Notes: generated by a model from the sequence alone, not told the origin. Counted from the stretch's first letter, positions 27,250 to 37,606 are shown. The stretch is DNA of 64,000 nucleotides from Corynebacterium sp. MSK008 (GCF_030232585.1 NZ_JASPJX010000001.1:1-64000), one strand, 5' to 3'. Numbers and translations are program-made.

Positions 27250-29408
27250 GTGTCTCGGTAATTCTGCATTCGCTTCCTAGCGATAGCGACACGTGGAGTT
27301 CCTATATCGACCACTTCCGTCAGATCCCGGGAGTTTCCGAGTGTCGCCTCACCTTAACCGAAGCGTCTGATTTGGACCCATCGCTAATATTCTCTTTCGC
27401 AGACGAATTTTTTAGGTTCGAGTACCTCGCGGAGCCGCTTAATGATGCGCAGAGACTGAACCAAACTGCTGCCACGGCTTCTGGAGAGTCACTTCTGCTG
27501 CTGGAGGCGCCGTATTGGATCACCGGGGAGTACGGTGATGACTGGCACGAACTACGAACGCCGAGAACCGTCCGCTCTGTAGCAAGACGCGTCTCGCATT
27601 CGACTCACGCAGGCCAGTCTGTTGCACTCTCAAACACACTGCCTATTGCTGACGATGCTTTAGGGTCAGCGTTCATCATCGGGAGAGATCATTTCCTGGA
27701 AATGCGTGGCTACGACGAACGTGACGAGGTCAGTGGTGCGCTGGGGTTTGACTTCCTGTTGAGGCAACGTCGCTGTGGCTTAATGGTTGAAGCGTCATCG
27801 CTCGACGATGGGCCAGTTGCCGTGAGCTGCGAAGCACCGGAAAAGCTCAACAATGAAGCGGAAATTAAACGCGCGGTCCTTCAAGATCTGACCATCTTCA
27901 GGAACTTAGAGTCTTGGTCGGTTCCGGCTGAACAACGAAAGCCGTTGATCACGGTCGCCATCGCGACGAAGGACCGAGGACCGATGCTGATCGAGAGCAT
28001 TAACTCGGTTCGCTATCAAAGCTTTCAGGAGTTTGAAATCATCGTCGTAGACGATGGGTCGGCGGATCAAGCAACAGTGAAGCGGTCCGTTGAAGATTTG
28101 GACGATCCGAGAATCAAGTTTTACGAGCACACAGAGAGCCGTGGGGTTGCCGCAGCGAGAAACACTGCTGCAAAGTACTCGCGTTGTCTATACACCGCAG
28201 TGCACGACGATGACGACATTATGCTTCCGGACCGTCTGCTCGACGGCCTTCGGCCGTTGAGCAGCGAAGTTGACGCTACTTATGGTAGCTGGATCAACTT
28301 TGACCATGAGACAGGTGAGATGCGGGGCTTTCTTACCAAGACTGGCTTTAGTGAAAACATGATTGCCTTCAATGGCGCGGGCCCCGGACATAGCACTTGG
28401 ACCGTGCCCACTCGACTGGTCCAAAAGTTTAAGTACGACGAGCGTCTGACTTCGTCGGTCGACCACGAACTGGCTTCGCGCCTGATGAACGCTGGCGTCC
28501 GCTGGCAGCACGTGGAGAAATTCATGTATCTCCGCAGGGTGCATGACCTCCAGATCACGGCGCAGGATACAGATAACCAGAAGGCTGGGCATACCCTTTC
28601 GAAGCTCGCCAATAGGTTCCTGACATCATCCCGAGGGTTTGAAGCTATGGCGGAGCTTGGGCGCGGTCTTCCATACCCCAAAACGCCGGGGTCGAAGCCC
28701 CTTAGCCCGCTTTTTGCGGGGTACCTACCGGACCACTTGGTAAAGCGTGACATCGTCTTCAGCGGCAATACGGTTACCAAGTCACGGGTGGCTGACACGC
28801 CGCATCGAGTTTCAACGATCCTGACTGAGCGGGACCTTCTCACCGGGAAGGCCGTTGTGGAAGAAGGTTCGATTGAAGATGTGAAGTTTGAGGACTTCGT
28901 CGCGTTCCGCCAGCTCGGCGTGGCGGATTTCACGGTGAAATCGCATCTTCGGAATGACGAGGAAGGGAAAGCTCCCGAGGGTGATGACAATGCCATCACC
29001 GATGAGGGTGCGATTCGCTCGCGCGTACGGGATATGGTGATGAACCGTATTGATGCGACGGTTACGAGGATCCAAATCGCTGAAGAATCGAAGCTGCATT
29101 TTGTACTGGTCTTCTTTGAAGACGGTTTGAAGGGGTCTGAGGACGATTTGGTCGAGGGGAACCCACAGGTCGTCCGAAGGGTCATCTGCACAGGTCAATT
29201 CGGTGTCAACACGACCGCGTATCTTCTCGGGTACTCTTCACTGCCCCTTGCCATCCAGGCTATGGATACGTTGACTGAACGTTGCGATAGTGCCGACGTG
29301 CTATTGATGGACGAAGATCCACACGAATTCGTTCCAGCACTGCGACTGGAGCAATTCCACGCTGCAGTGGTTGATTCGGAAGACGATTCCGGTTTGGCCG
29401 GGGAGTAG
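27246..29408 (+). CDS. GT2 glycosyltransferase, multi-domain
   Basis: A 720-aa protein. The first ~230 residues show a degenerate GT-A-like fold (SVSVILHSLPSD..., LNQTAATASGESLLLLEAPYW). A canonical GT2 domain starts at ~residue 240 (LITVAIATKDRGPMLIESINSV, FEIIVVDDGSADQ, GVAAARNTAAKYS, AVHDDDDIMLPDRL). The last ~250 residues are of unknown function. The start at 27246 overlaps the previous stop, with AAGGAGG 12 bases upstream; GTG at 27222 would overlap the ribosome site. Confidence 0.8.
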   Translation: MSVSVILHSLPSDSDTWSSYIDHFRQIPGVSECRLTLTEASDLDPSLIFSFADEFFRFEYLAEPLNDAQRLNQTAATASGESLLLLEAPYWITGEYGDDWHELRTPRTVRSVARRVSHSTHAGQSVALSNTLPIADDALGSAFIIGRDHFLEMRGYDERDEVSGALGFDFLLRQRRCGLMVEASSLDDGPVAVSCEAPEKLNNEAEIKRAVLQDLTIFRNLESWSVPAEQRKPLITVAIATKDRGPMLIESINSVRYQSFQEFEIIVVDDGSADQATVKRSVEDLDDPRIKFYEHTESRGVAAARNTAAKYSRCLYTAVHDDDDIMLPDRLLDGLRPLSSEVDATYGSWINFDHETGEMRGFLTKTGFSENMIAFNGAGPGHSTWTVPTRLVQKFKYDERLTSSVDHELASRLMNAGVRWQHVEKFMYLRRVHDLQITAQDTDNQKAGHTLSKLANRFLTSSRGFEAMAELGRGLPYPKTPGSKPLSPLFAGYLPDHLVKRDIVFSGNTVTKSRVADTPHRVSTILTERDLLTGKAVVEEGSIEDVKFEDFVAFRQLGVADFTVKSHLRNDEEGKAPEGDDNAITDEGAIRSRVRDMVMNRIDATVTRIQIAEESKLHFVLVFFEDGLKGSEDDLVEGNPQVVRRVICTGQFGVNTTAYLLGYSSLPLAIQAMDTLTERCDSADVLLMDEDPHEFVPALRLEQFHAAVVDSEDDSGLAGE

Positions 29409-29410
29409 AT

Positions 29411-30088
29411 ATGCGCATTGTTTTTGAGAACGAACTGAACGGAAAATTTTCCCTTCGCCAGGAGGCTGAGACTGCAGGCGACATTGTTAGCTTCCCTCGT
29501 GAATTTCTAGCGGACGTCACGCTTCTCGATGCACAACCGTCGAATGCTCTCTTGGCCGCGATGATTCTGTTTCAAATTTCCGAGGAGAGTGGCGTGCTGA
29601 CTGTGCCTCCTGCGACTACGCAACTTGATCGCACGCTACGGCGTGTTCTGGGGGAGCATTCACCTCAACTCACTGTGGACCCCTTGTTATCGGTGACGCC
29701 GGAAAGCCACACGCAGCTGCTGGTAGGGGAATACCGAGAAGGCAAGGTGGCAGTTCAGCCAGATGGCAAAGGACGCAATGTTCTTGTGCAGTACCTAGAC
29801 AGCGCACGCTGGACTGGAAAGCTCTTTTCCGTAGATAGGGTTGTCGTCGCGGCGAACGTCTCGGCGTTCGACGAGACGAGGCTGAGCCCGACCGCGTTTA
29901 GGGTTGCGCTTGGTCTTTTGCTGGCAGGCGATTGGAAATCTTCGACCTTAATCGTCGAGGAATCTGGCGATGAGGAAGGCCTGTTCTCTACCGCCATGAT
30001 GCAGGAGCTGTGCGCTGCGATCGGTGTGCGTCTTCTATTCGTTGACGGGCACGAGATGGAAGGGATGTTACAAGATGGCCAAGCGTAG
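29411..30088 (+). CDS. protein of unknown function in glycan operon
   Basis: A 225-aa soluble protein with no recognisable motif, signal peptide or membrane segment. It lies 2 bases after the GT2 gene and overlaps the following GT4 gene by 14 bases, so it is made with them. The mixed alpha/beta pattern (FSVDRVVVAANVSAF, SSTLIVEESGDEEG, AAIGVRLLFVDGHEM) could be Rossmann-like, but no function can be assigned. Confidence 0.6.
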   Translation: MRIVFENELNGKFSLRQEAETAGDIVSFPREFLADVTLLDAQPSNALLAAMILFQISEESGVLTVPPATTQLDRTLRRVLGEHSPQLTVDPLLSVTPESHTQLLVGEYREGKVAVQPDGKGRNVLVQYLDSARWTGKLFSVDRVVVAANVSAFDETRLSPTAFRVALGLLLAGDWKSSTLIVEESGDEEGLFSTAMMQELCAAIGVRLLFVDGHEMEGMLQDGQA

Positions 30089-31160
30089 GATTCTCATGCC
30101 CGTTCGCACCGTTGCCGAATGGGGAGGCGTGCACGAATGGACCGTGGATGCGGCGTCGGCGCTCATTCAAGCGGGGCACGAAGTCACGTTTGTCGGCAGT
30201 GGCGTGGTCTTTAAAGAGAGAGCTGAGGCTACAGGTGCCTCTTTCCGTGTTGTGAACTGGCGCAAGGGTTGGGAACCTGTTGCGCGATCGGTAGGGGAGG
30301 AAGCTAATTTCGATCTCATTTTCTCGCATGCACCAGCAGGCAGGCAGTTCGGCTTGCTGGCGAATGAGCAAGCGAAGAAAGAACATGTTGTGATGGTGCA
30401 CGGTGCCTACCACGACTATATGTACGAGTGGTCGGACCAGGTAGACGCGTTTGTAGCAGCGAGCCCTTCCCTAGTGCATTTCGTTCAGCAATTCGGTCGT
30501 GTGGCTCCGTGGAAAGTGACCAACTTGCCTAATGCTGCGCCTGACGAAGTGTTTGATCTGCCCATATTGAGTCACGATGAAAAACTTGAGGGGGGCGTGG
30601 GGCACATCGTCACGGCTTCGCGCTTGTCCAAGGACAAAGTTGTGCAGATTGATTCGGTGGAAGAGGCAGTGCGTTCTCTAGCTGCGTTGTACCCTGACGT
30701 GCAATGGGAAATTAACGTGTGCGGTGATGGGCCGCTACGGGACTACTTCGACCAGCGCTATAACTTGCTGGAGATGTCTGTCCCTAACGTTTCTCACACC
30801 ATGCATGGTTGGGTTGAGCCCGCAGAAATTCCGCTGATGATGAATCGCGCCTACTTAACCGTGGCTGCCGGCATGGCCGGCATGCGGGCGCTCGCATCTG
30901 GTTCGCTTCTGCTCGGGACTGGTGCCCGTGCCTCGGTTGGCATTCAAACTGGGAACAATTTGCGCGCGGGAATTTGGAGCAACTTCGGCGATCATGGAAT
31001 CTTTCGATTCTCGCCAAAACCGATACAAAGAAGCTTGGAAGAACTGGCGAATCCGGAAGCTTATGACGAAGCTGTAGAAACTGCCAGAATGGTCGTTGGC
31101 AAAGGAAATTCCCAATCAGCTGTGGATGATCAAATGCGAGCGATACTGCAGTGTGGTTAA
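30075..31160 (+). CDS. glycosyltransferase, GT4-like
   Basis: A 361-aa GT-B type transferase: RRILMPVRTVAEWGGVHEWTVDAASALIQAGHEVTFVG (acceptor domain), VVMVHGAYHDYMYEW, VTNLPNAAPDEVFD, HIVTASRLSKDKVVQIDSVEEAV, VPNVSHTMHGWVEPAEIPLMMNRAYLTVAAGMAGMRALASGSLLLGTG. ATG at 30075 gives MAKRRILMPVRT and overlaps the previous gene by 14 bases, with AAGGG upstream; the ATG at 30024 would enlarge the overlap. Confidence 0.78.
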   Translation: MAKRRILMPVRTVAEWGGVHEWTVDAASALIQAGHEVTFVGSGVVFKERAEATGASFRVVNWRKGWEPVARSVGEEANFDLIFSHAPAGRQFGLLANEQAKKEHVVMVHGAYHDYMYEWSDQVDAFVAASPSLVHFVQQFGRVAPWKVTNLPNAAPDEVFDLPILSHDEKLEGGVGHIVTASRLSKDKVVQIDSVEEAVRSLAALYPDVQWEINVCGDGPLRDYFDQRYNLLEMSVPNVSHTMHGWVEPAEIPLMMNRAYLTVAAGMAGMRALASGSLLLGTGARASVGIQTGNNLRAGIWSNFGDHGIFRFSPKPIQRSLEELANPEAYDEAVETARMVVGKGNSQSAVDDQMRAILQCG

Positions 31161-31273
31161 GCCACGGATGGAAGTTGCGGCTAAGAGTCTCTGATTGATT
31201 TCTAGCTGTTAAGCAGATTCATTTTTCAAGTCTAAGGCCGACTGGTCTCCGTTTACGAGGAGGTTTCTTAAAT

Positions 31274-33451
31274 ATGAATTCCATGAGTTACGAATTAACC
31301 CCGGTGAATTTGCCTGAAGGTTCCGAACTGCGAAGGGAGCCCCCTCGGCCAAAAGCTAGTCGGCAGGACAACTATGACGAACTCTTCGATTACGACATGG
31401 TCTTCGCGGACGTATTTGTCGACCGGGGGGAGCTCGTTGCAGTAGGTGCTCCACCACTTAACCTTGAAAAAGAGATTCTTGAAGCAAGCTACAGGCTGGA
31501 TGGAAGGAAAATTGCACCGCCAATCGTCGAGCAGCGATCTCTCTGCGCGGCGTATTCGTTCCATGAACAAGCCAATGAAGGATCAGTACTTGAGATTGAA
31601 GGGCTGGGCGGGCAATTGGTTACTCGCGTTGCGGGAAACCAATCTTCATTTTTTGCCGGCAAAGATGTACTGTTAGCCCTGCAAAAAGACAATGACCTGG
31701 AGTGGATTGCTTATTGGGCCCTTCACCACTCGTTAGTGTCTGGGGTCAACGCAATCCTGCTGTATGACAACGGGAGCGCGTCATACAGTGTCGAGGACCT
31801 GCAGGTAACTCTAGAGCAGGTTCCGGGCATTGATCGAGTAATGGTTTGCTCGTCCAACTGCCCATTTGGGCCTACCGGGGGGCCAGACGGGATTTGGGAT
31901 TCGAATTATGGACAATTGGTGCACTATGAGCACGCCCGCCGTTTTGCTCTTCGTGAATCGCGTTCCATTCTGGTCAATGACATCGATGAGATTATTGGTA
32001 GCGGCAAAGGCGACAGTGTAATTAAGCGCCTCTTGAATTCTCCAAAGCCAGCTATCGGGGTTCCCAGGGTTAATGTTCTAAACGTGCTGCGGCCAGGGTA
32101 CGGTGAAGAAGACATCCGAGCACATAACGTCTACGGCTACGTGAGAAATGAGCGGTCGAAACTGCACGGGAAATACGCGGTCAAAACCCAGGAAATGGAC
32201 GATTCTGCTCAGCTCAATGTGCATCTCATTAGAAACACGCAGTTTGAGAAGATCGATAGTAGTGAGCTGATTTGCGGGAACTTTGTAGGAGTGTCCAAAA
32301 CGTGGCGGACTGGCCGTTTTGAAACACGGCGAAACTCAACCCTAGACGGCAGGGTTCAAGTGGAGATCGAAAACACGCTCACCAGCTCGATGGACGGTAT
32401 AGCGGGAGAATGGAAGCTTTTGATCGACCGATTGCAGGAAGAGGGTTTGACTAAGGGCGCAAACTCGACGCCGGCTGAGGCTAAGAAATGCGAAACAGAA
32501 CTTTCGCGTCAGCAATCCGAAGGCGGCGACAATGCGTCTATCGAAAACACGCAGGTGGCAGTCGGCGGGGGGCTTGAACTTGAGCGTAGAAGGATCGACA
32601 CTTCGCGAGTTAATAGCACATTTGTGTCATTGTCGGAACTTTCAGAGACTGATCCATCTACCTTAGACTCGGGCGTATACAGAATTGAGCATGGGTTGCC
32701 GATTTTCGTCGACTGGCGAAATTCGGGAGCGAACACGCTGTTAGTGACGTTTTCCGCCGCGACGACCAGAGCTGCTGAGCGAGTTCCTGTCTTTAGTGGC
32801 GCCGGGGTTACAAAGAGCCTCGACTGTAATGTGCTGATGATATCGGATCCAACCATGATGCTGGACCGGGATACGACTGTTGCCTGGTACGCCGGCAGCC
32901 GTTTCCAACCGAAACTCCAAGATGATCTGGCCGAATTGATTCAGCATTTTGCCCATGGCAATCGAGTGATCCTTCTTGGTGGATCTGGAGGTGGCTATGC
33001 AGCGCTTGTTCAGCACTCGAAGCTCTCAAATGCTACGTCCCTGGTCTTTAACCCTTCAACCCGACTAACGGGTCGTCCAATCTTTAGGTCTTACCACGAG
33101 AAGATGTGGAATGTAGAGGATCCATCGGAGTTGCCTGCTTCGCTAATTCTCGATTTGCGCGACGTCTATAGCCGCGTGCACAGCGGAGAGGTGTATTACG
33201 TGCAGAATTCGTTTGACCAAAACTTCGTGAGAAACTACTTCTGGCCATTCGTGGAGACCCTCCATGAAGCGAATAAGTTCTTCTTCATGACCCCGTTTTA
33301 TGCCAATGGGCATGTGCCTCTAAGTGGTGATTCGATCCAGTCAATGCTCGGCGTGTTGATTGAAACCGATGATTGGAATGAACGCAGAGCGGAATTGTCG
33401 AAGCTCCGCCTGCTAGGTAAGAAAAATCTTAAAAATCAAATGGTGGATTGA
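31274..33451 (+). CDS. GT92-like glycosyltransferase fused to alpha/beta-hydrolase domain
   Basis: A 725-aa fusion. Residues ~130-360 resemble GT92/GT2-type transferases (DLEWIAYWALHHSLVSGVNAILLYDNGS, SRSILVNDIDEIIG with an acidic DIDE, RVNVLNVLRPGYG). A ~100-residue linker follows. Residues ~470-725 are an alpha/beta-hydrolase domain with VILLGGSGGGYAALVQHS and FNPSTRLTG, paralogous to the free-standing protein at 24284. GAGGAGG lies 10 bases before ATG 31274. The fusion suggests sugar transfer coupled to acylation or deacylation of the product, an inference. The gene ends the low-GC block. Confidence 0.72.
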   Translation: MNSMSYELTPVNLPEGSELRREPPRPKASRQDNYDELFDYDMVFADVFVDRGELVAVGAPPLNLEKEILEASYRLDGRKIAPPIVEQRSLCAAYSFHEQANEGSVLEIEGLGGQLVTRVAGNQSSFFAGKDVLLALQKDNDLEWIAYWALHHSLVSGVNAILLYDNGSASYSVEDLQVTLEQVPGIDRVMVCSSNCPFGPTGGPDGIWDSNYGQLVHYEHARRFALRESRSILVNDIDEIIGSGKGDSVIKRLLNSPKPAIGVPRVNVLNVLRPGYGEEDIRAHNVYGYVRNERSKLHGKYAVKTQEMDDSAQLNVHLIRNTQFEKIDSSELICGNFVGVSKTWRTGRFETRRNSTLDGRVQVEIENTLTSSMDGIAGEWKLLIDRLQEEGLTKGANSTPAEAKKCETELSRQQSEGGDNASIENTQVAVGGGLELERRRIDTSRVNSTFVSLSELSETDPSTLDSGVYRIEHGLPIFVDWRNSGANTLLVTFSAATTRAAERVPVFSGAGVTKSLDCNVLMISDPTMMLDRDTTVAWYAGSRFQPKLQDDLAELIQHFAHGNRVILLGGSGGGYAALVQHSKLSNATSLVFNPSTRLTGRPIFRSYHEKMWNVEDPSELPASLILDLRDVYSRVHSGEVYYVQNSFDQNFVRNYFWPFVETLHEANKFFFMTPFYANGHVPLSGDSIQSMLGVLIETDDWNERRAELSKLRLLGKKNLKNQMVD

Positions 33452-33709
33452 TCATAGCTAAAGCGAAAGGGCTGAAAAGGTACGGCAATAAACGTCACTT
33501 TCGCGAATGAACACCGGATTGCGTTCGGAAGATTGATGGCGATGCACTTTGTCTAAACGCAAGATGTAAGGAATGCATCTTTATCAATTGAGAGAGCACG
33601 ATAGTGTCTAGGCTAACCTGATCGAAAAGAAATCATTGAGTACGACGCTCTTCGATTCAAAGCGGATGGTGTTGCGTTGTCTCTAAGTGATAGATGGACG
33701 AGCTTTAGA
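33452..33709 (+). promoter_or_regulatory. AT-rich leader before galU
   Basis: A 258-bp gap between the last low-GC glycan gene and galU. It is AT-rich and has no gene or clear hairpin. It presumably holds the galU promoter, but no -10/-35 pair stands out and the galU start codon is itself uncertain. Confidence 0.3.
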
Positions 33710-34639
33710 ATGACGTTAAGAACTGTTGTGGTACCGGCGGCGGGTATGGGGACTCGTTTTTTGCCGGCGACGAAGACGGTGCCGAAGGAGCTTCTGCCGG
33801 TGGTGGATACCCCGGGCATTGAGCTGATTGCTGAGGAGGCTGCTGCTTGCGGTGCGCAGCGCCTGGCTGTGGTGGTCGCGCCGAACAAGGAAGAGATCAT
33901 GCGCCACTTCGGCGAGTTTTCGGACTTGCAGGAGCTGATGGTTGCCCGCGGCAAACAGACCCAGGCGGACAAGGTCGCGCGCGCCAACGGTTTGATTGCG
34001 GCTGTGGCGGTCACCCAGGACGAGCCGCTGGGGCTTGGCCACGCTGTCGGTTGCGCGGAAGAGGCGTTGGACGACGACGAGGACGCGGTTGCTGTGATGC
34101 TGCCGGATGATCTTGTGTTGCCGGCGGGTGTGATGGACAAGATGGTCGCTGTGCGCAATGCGTTGGGTGGTTCGGTGTTGTGCGCGTTTAACGTCTCGCG
34201 CGAGGAGGTGTTCAACTACGGCGTGTTTGACGTCGAGGATGCCCAGGCTGAGATCGACGGCGTTGAGGTGCTCAAGGTGCGCGGCATGGTGGAAAAGCCT
34301 GCTGTTGAGGATGCGCCCTCGACGCTGGTGGCTACCGGTAGGTATCTGCTGGATCGCGGGATTTTTGATGCGCTGCGGCGTATTGAGCCCGGTAAGGGCG
34401 GGGAGTTGCAGCTGACTGATGCGATTGAGTTGATGATCTCTGAGGGTCATCCGGTGCATGTGGTGGTGCATGAGGGCAAGCGCCACGATCTGGGTAACCC
34501 TGGTGGCTACATCCCGGCGAATGTGGATTTCGGTCTGCGGGATGAGAAGTATGGTCCGGCGTTGTATACCGCGGTGAAGAAGATCATCGCAGACTTCGAG
34601 GCAGAACACCCCGAGGTTGCCGCAAAGGCACGGGACTAA
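33710..34639 (+). CDS. galU: UTP-glucose-1-phosphate uridylyltransferase
   Basis: A 309-aa enzyme making UDP-glucose, the precursor for Ugd and GalE. Signature RTVVVPAAGMGTRFLPATKTVPKELLPVVDTP, then EEIMRHFGEF, EPLGLGHAVGCAEE, VMLPDDLVLP, GMVEKP and KRHDLGNPGGYI. Start uncertain: ATG 33710 has no ribosome site. TTG 33677 gives an N-terminus (M)SLSDRW... whose first residues recall the MSL start of C. glutamicum GalU. GC rises again to core level here. Confidence 0.92.
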   Translation: MTLRTVVVPAAGMGTRFLPATKTVPKELLPVVDTPGIELIAEEAAACGAQRLAVVVAPNKEEIMRHFGEFSDLQELMVARGKQTQADKVARANGLIAAVAVTQDEPLGLGHAVGCAEEALDDDEDAVAVMLPDDLVLPAGVMDKMVAVRNALGGSVLCAFNVSREEVFNYGVFDVEDAQAEIDGVEVLKVRGMVEKPAVEDAPSTLVATGRYLLDRGIFDALRRIEPGKGGELQLTDAIELMISEGHPVHVVVHEGKRHDLGNPGGYIPANVDFGLRDEKYGPALYTAVKKIIADFEAEHPEVAAKARD

Positions 34640-34663
34640 ACTCGGCAACAACCAGACGAATAA

Positions 34664-35629
<966 letters not shown>

Positions 35630-35658
35630 GTCTGCTTGCGCCAGCCTAAACTGGCGCC

Positions 35659-36582
35659 ATGCGTTATCTCACTTCTAAAGAGGTTCTGTCCGCGGTCACG
35701 CCACGCGATGCCGTCGATGCGCTACGGAAGGTACTGGCGGGCGGATTCGACCCCGCCACCGACCCGCACCGCCAGAAGGTGGCGCTGCCACACGGGGAGA
35801 TGCACCTGCTGCCGTCGGCGCTTGATGGTGCGGTCGGGGTGAAGGTATTGGGAATTCAGCCTGCCGGCTCGGACGTTGATGTGCCGTTGGTGCAGGGTTC
35901 CTATCTGCTTATGGGCGGGGAGACGCTCACGCCGGAGGTCGTGATGGATGCTGCGGCGTTGACGGAGGTGCGGACGCCGGCGGTGGCTGTGGCGGGGGTG
36001 TTGGACCGGCTGCGGGCGTCGAGCGAGCCGCTGGAGTGCGTCATCGTCGGTGCGGGTGTGCAGGGGCGGGCGCATGCGCGCACGGTTGAGGACGTGCTTG
36101 AGGGGATGCGGGAGGTGTCGGTGACGTTTATCTCGCGGAGCGAGCCGGCGGATCTGGTCTACCCGTGGACGGAGTCGGGGAGTGCCCAGGCTGATGAGGT
36201 GTTGGGGCGTGCCGGGTTAGTTGTGGTGGCGACGAGTGCGGGGGAACCGGTGGTCGTCGATAGGCAATTGCGACCTGATGCGACCGTGCTTGCCGTGGGG
36301 GCGCACACCGTGGACACGCGGGAGTTGCATGAGGATGTGCTGCGGGGCGCGCAGGTGATTGTGGAGGATGTGGAGGCTGCGCGGCGGGAGGCCGGCGATG
36401 TGGCGATCGCGGTGGAGAAGGGGGCGCTTGCGTGGGAGGATGTGGCGACGATGGCTGAGGTTGTGCGCGGGGAGGTGGCGCTGGATTCGGCGCGGCGGGT
36501 GGTGTTCAAGACCGTCGGGATGCCGTGGGAGGACCTGGCGGTGGCGACGGTGGTTGCGGGAGAGGGGGTTGCGGGGGTGTGA
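35659..36582 (+). CDS. ornithine cyclodeaminase/mu-crystallin family protein
   Basis: A 307-aa NAD(P)-binding protein: RYLTSKEVLSAVTPRDAVDAL at the N-terminus, LPHGEMHLLPS, VGVKVLGI, the Rossmann motif CVIVGAGVQGRAHART, VVATSAGEPVV, and TVGMPWEDLAVA near the C-terminus. The substrate is unknown; the family includes ornithine cyclodeaminases and ketimine reductases. From position ~36064 to its 3' end the gene is repeated, with scattered substitutions, at 38370 and 40623, and unrelated cassettes separate the copies. The intact gene lies directly after galE. It carries one GTCGATAGGC decamer (36256). Confidence 0.85.
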   Translation: MRYLTSKEVLSAVTPRDAVDALRKVLAGGFDPATDPHRQKVALPHGEMHLLPSALDGAVGVKVLGIQPAGSDVDVPLVQGSYLLMGGETLTPEVVMDAAALTEVRTPAVAVAGVLDRLRASSEPLECVIVGAGVQGRAHARTVEDVLEGMREVSVTFISRSEPADLVYPWTESGSAQADEVLGRAGLVVVATSAGEPVVVDRQLRPDATVLAVGAHTVDTRELHEDVLRGAQVIVEDVEAARREAGDVAIAVEKGALAWEDVATMAEVVRGEVALDSARRVVFKTVGMPWEDLAVATVVAGEGVAGV

Positions 36583-36614
36583 TCGGGATTGAGGTCACTT
36601 GATTAAACCAGCGA

Positions 36615-36653
36615 AAGGGTTGAGGGGGGCGTTGACCTGAGCCGGCAACCCTT
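36615..36653. terminator. hairpin between ocd-family gene and the convergent TAC operon
   Basis: AAGGGTTG (36615-36622) pairs with CAACCCTT (36646-36653). It lies between the ocd stop (36582) and the chaperone gene stop (36668). There is no long U tract. Confidence 0.4.
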
Positions 36654-36667
36654 GGAATCTGAGCTAT

Positions 36668-37102
36668 TTACCGTTCGCTGGACCGTAGGTCGTTTGTCAT
36701 TAGTGCGATGTCCAATTCAAACGGAAATACCGGAACGGGAACGTCAATTTCTCTGCACAGCGAAGCCATCTTTGCCTCGGTAACTGCTAAACAACGCGGT
36801 ATGCCATGGAGCTGGGCAAACTGAGCCCTAGTCTCTTCATCGTCAGGAAAGGTCTCATCCAACGTCCAGGTTGCGGCGGTCAAAACCTTCACATTTGAGA
36901 AAATGGAGTCTGCTTCGAGATCGATCTGAACCCGCACAGAGTCTTCGCTTGTTTCGATGTCGACCTTTACGGAGAAATTTCCCTCGCCATTCGGAAGTTG
37001 GTCCGGATCTATCGCATTTTCAATGTCTTTGCGTTCAGCTAGACACCGGCCAAAACGGTATGAAACAGTTTCTACTGAGCTTAGTTTGCCATTGAGTGCC
37101 AT
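36668..37102 (-). CDS. SecB-like chaperone of a toxin-antitoxin-chaperone (TAC) system
   Basis: A 144-aa protein. The C-terminal half (AATWTLDETFPDDEETRAQFAQLHGIPRCL followed by VPVPVFPFELDIAL) follows the SecB-like pattern seen in Mtb Rv1957: an acidic stretch, a helix, and a Pro-rich hydrophobic end. It is the third gene after a HigB-like toxin and a HigA-like antitoxin, the same order as Rv1955-Rv1957. Its expected role is to fold and protect the antitoxin. It overlaps the antitoxin gene by 22 bases. Assignment rests on pattern plus context. Confidence 0.6.
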   Translation of the reverse strand: MALNGKLSSVETVSYRFGRCLAERKDIENAIDPDQLPNGEGNFSVKVDIETSEDSVRVQIDLEADSIFSNVKVLTAATWTLDETFPDDEETRAQFAQLHGIPRCLAVTEAKMASLCREIDVPVPVFPFELDIALMTNDLRSSER

Positions 37103-37569
37103 TCGTAGTTACGCCTCGTCTCTGAAGTCTTTATGGATTTTGGCATCCAAGCCGCAGTGTCACCAGACATCAAGCTGTCGAAGTGGTCGAGTTTCTCTTG
37201 GATTACGAACGACGCTGTAGGGTGGGACCCGCTGAAGTGCTGAGGGGGTCGATAAAACGCCCAGTGTGCTCCCCCGGCAGGGCTCGCTGATAGTAGTAAT
37301 TCAGCGTCCACTGCTTTGGCATACTTTCTTACAGTGGACATCGTGAAATTGGCGCCGCCTTTTTCAAAGTGGGCCAATTCGTCGAGATCAACGGACATTG
37401 ATCCGGCGACTTCCTGCAGTGAAAGGCCACGGAGCAGACGAACTCGAATTAACTGAGTTACAAGCTCTAACTGAGCTTCTGCATTGCGGATACCCAGTTC
37501 AGTTATTCGATTGGTTTCTGCAGGCTCGAAGGCTTTTCGTCTGAGTAGGTGCTTCAAGAAATTCTTCAT
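37081..37569 (-). CDS. HigA-like antitoxin with HTH and C-terminal extension
   Basis: A 162-aa protein. A helix-turn-helix of XRE type is visible at about residues 50-95 (LIRVRLLRGLSLQEVAGSMSVDLDELAHFEKG...TMSTVRKYAKAVDAELLL). About 65 extra C-terminal residues, with aromatic positions (HWAFYRPP, RRNYEWHSM), could be the chaperone-addiction tail of TAC antitoxins. ATG 37569 has a strong AAAGGAGG upstream; the longer frame to 37626 is rejected. It lies between the toxin (37-base gap) and the SecB-like gene (22-base overlap). It probably autoregulates the operon. Confidence 0.68.
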   Translation of the reverse strand: MKNFLKHLLRRKAFEPAETNRITELGIRNAEAQLELVTQLIRVRLLRGLSLQEVAGSMSVDLDELAHFEKGGANFTMSTVRKYAKAVDAELLLSASPAGGAHWAFYRPPQHFSGSHPTASFVIQEKLDHFDSLMSGDTAAWMPKSIKTSETRRNYEWHSMAN

Positions 37570-37606
37570 TTCAACCTCCTTTAGCAGGTTTCCGAGATGC
37601 CAATAT

